A stretch of 64,000 bases of DNA from Scalesia atractyloides (taxonomy: Eukaryota > Streptophyta > Magnoliopsida > Asterales > Asteraceae): positions 88,505,563-88,569,562 of the forward strand of contig CAMTDV010000023.1 of assembly GCA_947069175.1 (NCBI GenBank). The letters run 5' to 3'. Made by a program: the position numbers and the translations under genes. Within the stretch, counting starts at the first letter, position 1; each line of letters starts with the position of its first letter. This document shows positions 55,109 to 64,000 of this stretch, piece by piece. The notes under the pieces were generated by a model. It saw nothing but the letters and a program-made list of their open reading frames with translations, had not been told where the DNA came from and searched no databases.

Positions 55109-55370
55109 CGAGTGCCCAAACAGTTATAAACATTGTATTATTTGAAATAAAATTGGCTTAAAGAAAAAGTTTCAAGCTCAAAAATTCTAGTAAGGAACAC
55201 ACCAAGGACCTGATTAGTAATTTACTTTCAAACACCTTCTCGTCGAATACAACAAGAGAAATTAGGGTTTGTAATGACTGTAAAGAAATTCCACTGGGAA
55301 GAGATGACGCCATCTTAGAGGAGATGGATTTTAGTGGGAGTTGACCTCCTCTCTTCAAATCGAAGTTTAA
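55064..55370 (+). repeat. Segmental duplication, copy 2
   Basis: Partner of 53773-54080. The flank after the MITE end (ATAAAATTGGCTTAA through GGAGTTGACCTCCTCTCTTC) reads like a 5' gene region or leader. It continues into the tandem copy at 55459. Confidence 0.8.
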
Positions 55371-55570
55371 TTTTAACTTTATTTAGTCAAAGTTTCTCTT
55401 CGTATGGCCGATGATTCTCTTCAGATTTCAACAACCCCCTGTTTTGTCATATTGGTTCTAGTGGGAGTTGACCTCCTCTCCTCGTATCGAAGTTTAATTT
55501 TGACTTTATTTAGTCAAAGTTTCTCTTGGTATGATTCTCTTCAGATTTCAACAACCCCTCTGCTTTGTAA
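55341..55570 (+). repeat. 118-bp tandem duplication
   Basis: GTGGGAGTTGACCTCCTCTC through TCAGATTTCAACAACCCC occurs at 55341 and 55459, with one 10-bp gap (GGCCGATGATT). The second copy ends in the TTA microsatellite. The piece TTCAACAACCC resembles 47868-47882, upstream of the exon-like segment there. Confidence 0.85.

Positions 55571-55621
<51 letters not shown>
55569..55621. repeat. (TTA)n microsatellite
   Basis: About 17 TTA/ATT units. The poly-Ile and poly-Asn frames that cross it are artefacts. Confidence 0.95.
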
Positions 55622-55623
<2 letters not shown>

Positions 55624-56010
55624 GATTTATGATCTAGAGGTGTGCAAAAAAACCGGTTTGGGTTCTGAAACTGGTACGGTTTGAGATTATAGACTATTGA
55701 AACCGGTTTGGATCCCTTAAAGAGGCTGTGATGATCATCTTCGGTCTGTCCGAGTGGATGGGAACAAAGTTTGAGATTATCTGCATCTTGGCTGGGCAAT
55801 TCAGATGGTTATGTGATAGATTCTTTCACATTGCAACCGGAACTGGTTAATTTACAGCCATGGTGGATTTATCCTACTTGGTTCCATTGTTTACACACTA
55901 AGCCTCATATAAAATCATTTCCTCTCAATTTGTTAAAATGCACGATTTGGGAATTACTTTATCTTACCAACAAATGTTTTTGCAAACTCAAAAAGGATTA
56001 AATTAGCACT
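55622..56010 (+). other. MITE fragment and decayed exon-like copy
   Basis: GATCTAGAGGTGTGCAAAAA with ACCGGTTTGG motifs (55630-55712) is a hAT-type MITE fragment. From 55724 GAGGCTGTGATGATCATCTT onward the sequence is the counterpart of 48078-48230 and of 59570-59785 (shared CACATTGCAACC, GGATTTATCC and TTTGTTAAAATGCA-type phrases). The 76-codon frame at 55771 is not convincing as a protein. Confidence 0.5.
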
Positions 56011-56876
56011 CTCCAAATACAAAAGTTGTACATAAACCTACAAACGCTGATTGGGTTTTATTGTGTGCAGCTGAGCAGGGCATCTTAATAAGTTCCTTCT
56101 AGATTATTAGATGGAGTCTAATCATAGGATGGAGTGTGTACGCCAAATTGTTTGAATGTCTTATTAGCTTAGTAGCCAAAAGCAAACAATGCGCGCTCGA
56201 GTGAGCCAACTGCCCAAGCGGAATGGAGGCGATTTTTGGTTTTAAAAAATTATTTGAATTTTTTTCAATAGTTGTTGACAAATGAAACACATGAACGTTC
56301 ACACACACGTATATTTCTATGTATTACATTTATATCTTCTTTTATGAGTGTGCACTTTTTTCTTGCGCTTTGTGTATAAACGATCCGTTGCGCCTTGATC
56401 GCTTCATGCAACTCTGACTACTATTATTAAGATGGTGTTTGGGATAGCTTAACTAAATGGCTTATCTGCATCATTTAATCACTTTGGTATGTTAGGATGA
56501 GGAAAAGTGTCTGTGCTTCTTTGCTTATTTCAATGTAAAATTATTCAATAAAAAAACCAAGATCACTTATGTCAATTCTTGGTAGATTCAAAATTACATG
56601 TTTATGAAATAAGCTGGTTGTTAACTGTTAGAAACTTGTTCATGGTTCAACATTATCTAAACAGAGAAGACCGCCTCTTATGCTAATGAAGATGACGATA
56701 CACGTGAAATGAGAATACTTAGAGGCAGTACTTATAATGTTGATGATGAAGAGAGTGATGAAGTAGAGGAAAAACAAGTTGACCAATTTGCCCTTTTGAG
56801 TTTGGTTTATAGACAATTTCCTCATATGTTTATGTTAGACTGAATAATGATTACTGGTAATCTTTTATCATGTTTT
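56011..56876. other. Non-coding, nothing recognised
   Basis: No protein motif or repeat end was found; the minus-strand frames are AT-driven. Confidence 0.4.
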
Positions 56877-57435
56877 TTATTTATTTATTTATTTTTTGAA
56901 CGACAATAGAATGATTTTGTAAAATGTTGCAAGTTTCTTGAAACAACACATGTGTAGAGCAGCAAAACCACCTTGGACCTCTTTTTAACCCAAAAGAAGA
57001 TTGGGTCTTTATCTCCTCCACTACTTTGGTTACTAAGGTTGCTTTGTTGTTGAAGAGTTTATCATTTCTTGCGTGCCGAATAGACCATGAGTTATTGCGT
57101 GTGTCAGCCTTTACCCACCTTCTGGTAGTGTTAAAATCTCATGTATTGAACATTATAATCAGTTGGGTATGGTAAATTGCACAATGACCTCATTTGTGTC
57201 CACACTGCTCTTGCAAAATGACATGAGACAAACACATGTTCTGTCGATTCCGGATCAGCTTCATCGAAATCACACTCCAACGCCTGTATGTTTACACCTC
57301 TATTTGTTAGTTTCATCTTTGTTTGGATTTTGTTTAAGGCTGTATTCCAACAGAAGTAATTGATCTGTTTATGAAGGTGAGTTTTACGTAGGAAAGTGTT
57401 CATGGGAGGCATGGCGGTGATTTGGTTGACCAAAA
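56877..57435 (-). pseudogene. LINE 3' end: reverse-transcriptase zinc-binding region
   Basis: The minus-strand frame 57433-57131 reads TFLRKTHLHKQINYFCWNTA, LNKIQTKMKLTNRGVNIQAL, then ESTEHVFVSCHFARAVWTQM. This matches the zf-RVT domain that ends plant L1-type LINE ORF2, including the H..C spacing. After a stop, SWSIRHARNDKLFNNKATLV and VEEIKTQSSFGLKRG continue the tail. The element ends in an (AAAT)n tail (minus strand, 56900-56877), as LINEs do. The RT itself is absent, so this is a 5'-truncated copy. Confidence 0.85.
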
Positions 57436-57880
57436 GGATGATAGTTGAAAGAAATAAAAAGAAATTAAATTATAGACCCAAAACTAAAATGAATCTACTT
57501 ATTATGTAATATAGAATGTTGTTATAGTTGTATTTTAATTTATCATAATTAACTCGTGACATTTGTTTAGCTAATAACTATAGGGTACATTTGAACCTAT
57601 GTCTTATTTTTATTAATAATTTTAATTGACATGTTAGAGAAATAATCTAGTTACTCAGTAAAAGAGGTGAATGCGTAACTAGTAAAAGATAGAGTCGAGT
57701 TTGACTAAACGCAAACTGAGTTTGGTTAATTTATGAGCGCTCGTGTTCGAAAATGCCACGAACATAGCAACCCAATGCAAAGTCCATGGGTTGCCATCCA
57801 TGAGGTTACGTGGCTGTTTGTGTAGTCCCATAAATGAGCTTTGCTGATTCCATTATTCATTAACATGAAGTCCAACAAAT
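57436..57880. other. Non-coding spacer
   Basis: AT-rich, with no feature recognised. It immediately precedes the duplicated block at 57881. Confidence 0.4.
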
Positions 57881-58538
57881 AAGCTTTACTGGTTACTTTA
57901 GTGATTAACATATATTATGTTTTAAGTAGTAGTTTGATTCTTTATTTTTATATCTTATTGTGTCTATTATTATAGTTCATTTTATATATAATAAATACAA
58001 ATATTTTGAGACGCGTCATAATTTTAGTCTTCTTGACATGTTTTTCATGTCTCTTTTGTCGTTAATGTTAATAGTTAATGAAGCTTAATTGACATTGTGA
58101 GAAAGTTAAGATTTGGGTTTGAGGTCATAGATCTCAAAGTTCTTGCAATGGGGCTTCCAACAAAGGATTTTTCTTACAACTGAAGATGGTGTGCTTGGGC
58201 TACCTATCGCTGTCTGCGGTTGTAGATGTATAAAATTTCCTTTTTCCATTGGGTTGCCCGGGTAGCTGGGCTTTTCATTTGTTAGTCATTCAAAAAAAAT
58301 AATGTTAATAGAATAATAAGTTTGTAGATTTTTAGTATAAATTTAATTATAAATACATATTATTTAATTATGGACAACTATTATATCATCAGCCTGATGA
58401 ATGTAACATAAAATCCAATCTAATTGCTACACACTATAATGCGTTAGTTAGCAAGAGTTTCACCGTAACGTAAGAGTGATGTGATACTCATTTTCACTCA
58501 TTAACCATTACCACTAGACATGATATAAAAGTAAGTAA
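57881..58538 (+). repeat. Segmental duplication block, copy 1 (about 660 bp)
   Basis: Co-linear with 60032-60698 over its whole length, from AATAAGCTTTACTGGTTACT to TGATATAAAAGTAAGTAAA. Differences are scattered (for example CAACTGAAGATGGTGTGC versus CAACCGAAGATGGTGGGC). It contains a SINE-like unit. The offset is about 2.15 kb. Confidence 0.9.
58079..58302 (+). mobile_element. SINE-like unit, copy 1
   Basis: It begins with an A-box-like AGCTTAATTGACATTGTGAG, then a decayed B-box region (GATCTCAAAGTTC), a body GGATTTTTCTTACAACTGAA / GGGCTACCTATCGCTGTCTG, and ends GTTAGTCATTCAAAAAAAAT. The layout (tRNA-like head, unrelated body, short A-rich tail) is SINE-like. The copy at 60231-60452 is closer to consensus in its body. 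Confidence 0.55.
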
Positions 58539-59569
58539 ATCCTAATTCTAATAAGATACATTTATGAAAAAAAAAACTAATAATTAGACCCACGTGTGCT
58601 GCGACGAGGGTATGTTGCAATCAACGAACCCGTTAGTTCAAGCGTTATGAGAATAATGTGATGTGTACACCATATGAAAACGGACATATTCGAATTTAAC
58701 TCAATAGTAGTGTGATTTGATCAAAATGTAGAATTTATGTGGTACACTCATTATTTTTATATGTGACCCGACCCATACATAGGAAAGGTACAAACAAAGA
58801 GCATAAAACGTGTATAAAGGGAATACTGGCACGTGCAGTCAAAAGTTTTCACATCAAAGATTGAAATTTTACCCTTAGCGCGTTGTGATAGCGTCGGAAC
58901 ATAGAGTAACTCGAATTACCATTGACTGAGAATACACTTTATTTTGACCCATTCGATTCAGAACTAAATTTACGGCGAAACGTAGATCAATTGAAAACGT
59001 ACATAAAATAAGCATATTATATTTGACCTTACTTGCTTTACCAAAAAAACGTTTAAGTCGAAACGTAAACCAACTCGAATTTATACCAACACATAGACAA
59101 AAATAAGTATTAAAACGTATTATATTTTACTTACTTGCTTTACGAAAATTTTTCGTCTCAACGTAAACCGACTTGAATTTTTACCGACATATAAATAAAA
59201 TACGCATGTAAAAATAGTTTCTTTTTTTAAGGAACGAAAAAGGTTAAACATGGAACTTTAGAAACTCGAGTGGTCAAAATGATATTTTACAAAGTTTTTA
59301 AACATAGTGACAAATTAGTTATTTTTAAAGAATGTTAAAATACTTTTTTGGTAAATGAATGAAAGCAGTAAACACTAAACACTGAACTTTATAAACTCGA
59401 GTGGTTAATAATGATATTTACAATGTTCTTAAACATAACGACAATTAGTTTTATAAAAAGGAAATTAGCGAAAGAAAATTAGTAAAATATGTAGGGATTA
59501 ATTTGAGTTAGATAAAAATTGTAATTTTCAAAAATTGAGAGGTTGTAAATGAAGTAAGAGTATAGGACT
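58539..59569. other. Non-coding spacer
   Basis: It includes repeated phrases TAAACACTGAACTTTATAAACTCGAGTGGT-like near 59250 and 59370, and TCGAAACGTAAACC motifs near 59047 and 59150, suggesting old local duplication. No gene. Confidence 0.4.
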
Positions 59570-59785
59570 CAGGAATCAATCTACATGGTTACGTGAAAGA
59601 TTCTCTCACATTGCAACCCGTAGATTTACAAGCATAGTGGATTTATCTTCCTTTATTATGTTGCTTACAGATCTGAGCCTATATATAATCATTCCTCTCA
59701 TTTTGTTAAAATGCATGATCAGGAAATTACTTTATTTTACCCAACAAATGATTTTGCAAGCTCAAAAAGATCTTAAATAATTAGA
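59570..59785 (+). repeat. Third copy of the exon-like segment
   Basis: CTACATGGTTACGTGAAAGA, CACATTGCAACC and ACAGATCTGAGCCTATATAT match 55795-55995 and, at the end, 48228-48242 (ACAGATCTGAGCCTC). Frame continuity is lost. Confidence 0.6.
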
Positions 59786-60031
59786 TTTATCTCGCTTCAA
59801 ATATATTTTCCAATATGTTTTATATCATAAATTATAAAGTACTGTATTTTTTATTATGTTTTATATCATAAATTAAATTAGGTGTGTCTTTAATACCATA
59901 ATTATAACTTAAAAAAAATATTGGCAAAAGATTTTATAATTTAAATGTAATTGCATTATAGGGTTAAGTTATTTTACAAATGCTTCTAAAAATAACATGT
60001 GACAACTATCACTTTCGGGTAATTTCTGTAA

Positions 60032-60698
60032 ATAAGCTTTACTGGTTACTTTAGTGATTAACATATATTATGTTTTAAGTAGTAGTTTGATTCTTTATTT
60101 TTATATCTTATTGTGTCTATTATTATAGTTCATTTTATATATAATAAATACAAATATTTTGAGACGCGTCATAATTTAAGTCTCCTTGACATGTTTTTCA
60201 GGTCTCTTTTCTCCTAATGTTAATAGCCAATGAAGCTTAATTCACATTGTGGGGAAGTGAAGATTTGGGTTTGAAGACATAGATCTCAAAGTTTCCGCAA
60301 TGGGGCTTCCAGCAAAGGATTTTTCCTACAACCGAAGATGGTGGGCTTGGGCTACCTACCTCTGTCTGCGATCATGGGGCTATAGAGTTTCCTTTTTCCA
60401 TTGGGTTACCCTGGTAGCCGAGCTTTTTATTTGTTAGTCATTCAGAAAAAATAATGTGAAATAGAATAATAAATTTCTAGATTTTTAGTACAAATTTAAT
60501 TTTAAATACATATTATTAAATTATGGACATCTATTTTAAAATATCATCAACCTAATGAATGTAATATAAAATCTAATTAAACCACTACACACTATAATGC
60601 ATTAGTTAGCAAGTGATCCACTATCTACGTAAGAGTGATCTGATACTCATTTTCACTCATTAACCATTACCACTACAAATGATATAAAAGTAAGTAAA
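60032..60698 (+). repeat. Segmental duplication block, copy 2, cut by element F
   Basis: Partner of 57881-58538. Similarity stops exactly where the LTR of element F starts at 60699, while copy 1 continues into TCCTAATTCTAATAAG, so F inserted in this copy. Confidence 0.9.
60231..60452 (+). mobile_element. SINE-like unit, copy 2
   Basis: Same structure as 58079-58302, with GGATTTTTCCTACAACCGAA and GGGCTACCTACCTCTGTCTG, ending GTTAGTCATTCAGAAAAAAT. It was duplicated with the surrounding block and is not an independent insertion. Confidence 0.55.
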
Positions 60699-61347
60699 TG
60701 TGACAGCCGGTACTTTTTCATTGTAATTTCGCGCATAACAAACATTAAGACAATAATACATAGCTTAATTAGACGTAAACTAACTTAATTAGGTCTTTAG
60801 TATGCCTAGGAACGTCTATCCGATTTTACAGTGCGCGAATGGTGATTTGCGGGAAATTACTGAACATTAAACGGAAACGAACTGACATCGAACAAAATAC
60901 TGACAACCCGACAAATACGAGTTCAGACATATATTTTATACACGTGAATTGATTATGTTAAGTTATCCTACTTTCAAAACGTCACGAAGCACACATGTGA
61001 GCGAAAAACATGATTTTAGCGCACCTACTACGGAACGGAAGCATCGGACTCGTTTACTGAAATATTTGATATTTTAGCTTCATAATCACATTATAACAAA
61101 CCCAGTCGAAATCAGATCGAAAAACGGACAATAAACGACGACCAAAGAAATTTACGCAATTTTAACACAACCGATGAACGTGTGCGTCAAACGCAAGTTT
61201 CCACCATCGTTTTTCATGTTTTTGAACCTAAAATAATATTTTACGATGTTCCATGAAGTTCGGGTGTGAAAACTGGTTCTAGGCCGCTCAAAACACAAAA
61301 GGCGGGCTTGTGGGCCTTGGGACCAAGACCACTCGAGAAACCCTGGC

Positions 61348-61355
61348 TATATAAA
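61348..61355 (+). promoter_or_regulatory. TATA box of element F LTR
   Basis: TATATAAA in the context GGCTATATAAACTCTCTACC, followed after about 30 bp by a C/T-rich initiation-like region (CCTCTTCTCCCTCATTTC). Confidence 0.7.
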
Positions 61356-61692
61356 CTCTCTACCTCTTCTCCCTCATTTCAAACCCTACCTCACCCACAC
61401 ACCTCACATGCTCTCTTTCGTTCTCTCTCTTTGATGAATATACAGTCGGCGACCGGCAACGACTGGCCCCCGCTGAGGGTGGTCCGGCGATGGTGGTGAC
61501 GACGGTAGCGCCACTACGGCGGCGATGGTGGAAGTTTTGAAGGCGGTTCAGTGGCAGACCTCCCAAACCGAGCCCCGTGAACGCGGTTCCGGCACCGGAA
61601 CTCTTGTCTGATCGGCGATAGTAGTGGTTTGGACCTCGGCAGCCAAGATCCTCGAGCTTCACCCCGGTAATCCACCTAACTCCTCTTCTTTT

Positions 61693-62768
61693 GCTCAGAT
61701 CTTTGTAGATCCGCGACTCTCCCTGCTAGTGTTGGTTGTTTCAGGAAGTGTAGGAGTGTGGCGGCGGCGGCGGTTCAGGCAAGGCGAAGGAGCCGCAGTT
61801 TTCAAGTAGGGGGCGAAGTGCTATGGTAGAAGGTGATGGCAGTGGTGGTGGTCTTGTGTCGGGACGGCGGTGGCTCCGACTACAGCGACTACGTTGGTGG
61901 TGGTTAGATTATTACGGGTTTTTGGGTGGGGTTTACATGGAATAAAGCAATTCGGGTTTCAGTTTTGGATTTTGGTTCGGGTTCATCTGGGTTGGGTTCG
62001 GATTACAAGACAACAGAGTGTTCGGTTCGGGTCTAGGTTCGAGTTCGGTCAAACTTGGTCAACACCGGGTCGACTCAGTCAACACGGGTTAACTCGGTCA
62101 AACCCGAGTCAACTCGGGTCAAAGATGGTCAAACGGTAAACAGATAGCTTCGGTTCAGATTTGGTGTTTTGGGTCAGACTTGGCTCGGTACGGGTCAACT
62201 TGGTCAGATTTAGTGTTCGGTTCCGTGCTCAGATCTTTGTAGATCCGCGACTCTCCTGGCTAGTGTTGGTTGTTTCAGGAAGTGTAGGAGTGTGGCGACG
62301 GCGGCGGTTCAGGCAAGGCGAAGGAGCCGCGGTTTTCAAGTAGGGGGCGAAGTGTTATGGTGGAAGGTGATGGCAGTGGTGGCGGTCTTGTGTCGGGACG
62401 ACGGCAGCCGGCGGCGGTGTCTCCGACTACAGCGACTACGTTGGTGGTGGTTTGATTGTTACGGGTTTTTGGGTGGGGTTTACATGGACAAAGCAATTCG
62501 GGTTTTAGTTTTGGATTTTGGTTCCGGTTCATATGGGTTGGGTTCGGATTACAAGACAACAGAGTGTTCGGTTCGGGTCTTGGTTCGAGTTCGGTCAAAC
62601 TTCGTCAACACCGGGTCGACTCAGTCAACACGGGTTAACTCAGTCATACCCGAGTCAACTCGGGTCAAAGATGGTCAAACGGTCAACAGATAGCTTCGAT
62701 TCAGATTTGGTGTTTCAGGTCAGACTTGGCTCGGTACGGGTCAACTTGGTCAGATTTAGTGTTCGGGT
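61693..62768 (+). repeat. 534-bp tandem duplication with GGTCAAC tail, element F
   Basis: Unit 1 (61693-62226) and unit 2 (62227-62768) are near-identical, starting GCTCAGATCTTTGTAGATCC. Unit 2 has an insertion (CGGCAGCCGGCGG near 62402). Each unit has a GGCGG-rich part, a GGGTTTTTGGGTGGGGTT part and a GGTCAAC / GGGTCAACTCGGTC array. The frames across it reflect G/T-rich composition and are not supported as genes. Confidence 0.9.
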
Positions 62769-63329
62769 CAACTAAGTCAACACGGGTCAAACCCGGTCAA
62801 CTCAGCCAACACAGTCAACGATAGTCAACAAGGTCAACTACGATCAAACTCAGTCCACGGGTCAACCAAAGACTCGGTAAAATTTAACGACGCGAATTTT
62901 GTTTATATTATTTATATAAATACTAAGTTAACGTGAAACCGAGCTCAAACCGGCACGACTATGAAAACGATAAATTATACGTGAAAAAAATTCTAGCTAA
63001 TTGGACTTATCCAAAAACGAATTAGTGTTGTTTTTATAAATATGTATAAACTCTAGCCAAAAACCGAATGACATTGTTAAACAATATATCTATATATATC
63101 TAATTACATACATATATATTATTAAACTTGATCACCATAATGATTCGACGTTTTAAAGATACAATGGAATTATATATATTGTGATTACATTGTTTATTGT
63201 GTTTTGAAAATTATATCGACAACTTGTATTGTCGGGATTGTCCAAAAATAAAGGAAACTCTGCTCGTTTTCGTAAAAATCTGTAATACGAAACGCATTAT
63301 ATTCTCAAAATGAAATCTATCAGGATTTT

Positions 63330-63690
63330 AAGTGTTTTTATAAAATAAATATAATTAGTTATATTTACTTGAAACTTCGAAACTCAGAAATTATATTTCA
63401 AACGTTAGCATTCGAAAATCATATAAAATGAATACAATTATTTATATTCAAAAGTCGAGATTTTTAATAGTTTTATAAAGTAAATACTATGATTTGTACT
63501 CATCTCAAACGTCGATAATTCGAGTACTTTCGAATACCTTATAAAGTAAGTATAATTGTTTTTATTTATTTCAGACATCGAGAATCTGTATATTTTTATA
63601 AAATAAATATAGTTGGTTATATTGATCTCAAACGTCGAGATTTCAAATACTAATATAAAAATAATTATTTTCAAACGTCTAATGGGGGTA
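63330..63690 (+). repeat. Degenerate ~75-bp tandem repeat in element F
   Basis: About five units of TTTTATAAAATAAATATAAT, GTTATATT and TCTCAAACGTCGAGATTTC occur at 63332, 63408, 63466, 63531 and 63594. The ATCTC...GAGAT part is a short inverted repeat. Confidence 0.8.
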
Positions 63691-64000
63691 CCATACATCA
63701 CCAAAAGATTATAACGAACGATATTATCTGAGTACTACAGTAACAAACAAACGAAAGTCGAGTCTATCAAGCGTACAATTATATAACTATTGTATTAAAT
63801 ATAAACGAGACGCAAGATTAGTATTTCGATACGCAACGTTTTACCTGTATATATGTAAACGTGTATATGTATAATGACATCTTACGAAAGTTACAACGAG
63901 TCTTACCATTATCCATCTACGAACTTCTATTCGGCACGACTAACACGATTCTATAAATATACTTGTATTTTATATAAATATATATTTAATTTAAACCTTT

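Larger units (their letters stand above)
60699..64000 (+). mobile_element. Element F: start of an LTR retrotransposon (runs off the window)
   Basis: TGTGACAGCCGGTAC at 60699 is an LTR-type start that interrupts a known sequence (the 57881 duplicate). Inside it lie a TATA box (TATATAAA, 61348-61355), a CT-rich stretch with TCTCTCTTTG typical of an R/U5 or leader, a 534-bp tandem duplication, GTCAA-rich sequence (62040-62870), and AT-rich tandem repeats (63330-63690). No gag or pol occurs before the window ends, so the LTR or leader exceeds 3 kb. The TSD cannot be tested here; the left flank is GTAAA. Confidence 0.7.

Noticed and set aside
55548..55799. Poly-Asn / poly-Ile ORFs
   Set aside because: Frames across a (TTA)n microsatellite.
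61624..62693. ORFs in the duplicated G-rich region of element F
   Set aside because: They occur in both copies of a tandem duplication, in several frames at once, with no domain; composition artefact.

Overview
This window looks like repeat-dense intergenic DNA from a flowering plant. The retroelement protein styles (Ty3/gypsy gag and integrase, Ty1/copia gag, LINE zinc-binding domain) are ones I associate with Asteraceae (daisy family). That placement is inference from memory and was not searched. I found no intact host gene. The only recognisable host-gene material is a broken piece of a polyprenyl (solanesyl-type) diphosphate synthase at 45.18-45.87 kb.

Left third (0.5-20.6 kb): a decayed Ty3/gypsy element 'A' on the + strand (gag at 2861, RT at 17.3 kb, integrase to 20.56 kb) is split by a complete Ty3/gypsy element 'B' (3726-16217, TSD GTAAC, LTRs about 2.7 kb). 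B carries an inverted solo LTR of its own family inside gag (7723-10492, TSD GGAGT), and has lost protease, reverse transcriptase and RNase H. A is interrupted again by a head-to-head composite of TRIM miniature retroelements (18004-19354, TSD GCAAT).

Middle (20.56-35 kb): a minus-strand Ty3/gypsy element 'E' has gag, PR, RT, RNase H and INT remnants at 27.9-32.6 kb. Its 3' LTR (20563-27926) is split by a minus-strand copia-type gag-only element 'D' (21666-26736, TSD TCTAA). The 5' side of E runs into unrelated LTR-like sequence. A decayed Ty1/copia element 'C' (37.66-41.23 kb, resuming at 43.92 kb) carries another solo LTR of the B family (41233-43917, TSD TTCAC).

Right third (44-64 kb): the synthase pseudogene, a diverged B-family LTR relic, MITEs (a Harbinger-like one with a GGT-rich array, and two abutting hAT-like ones), SINE-like and LINE fragments, local segmental duplications, and the start of another LTR element 'F' at 60699 that runs off the window.

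The most unusual signal is the architecture of the B/E-family LTRs. All five examples in the window carry one antisense class-II-like tRNA module followed by three sense modules. Each sense module has a long perfect or near-perfect hairpin in place of a tRNA D-arm, and most keep a GTTCGA B-box. A 64-bp hairpin satellite of variable copy number follows. The stems change sequence between modules and families while staying paired.
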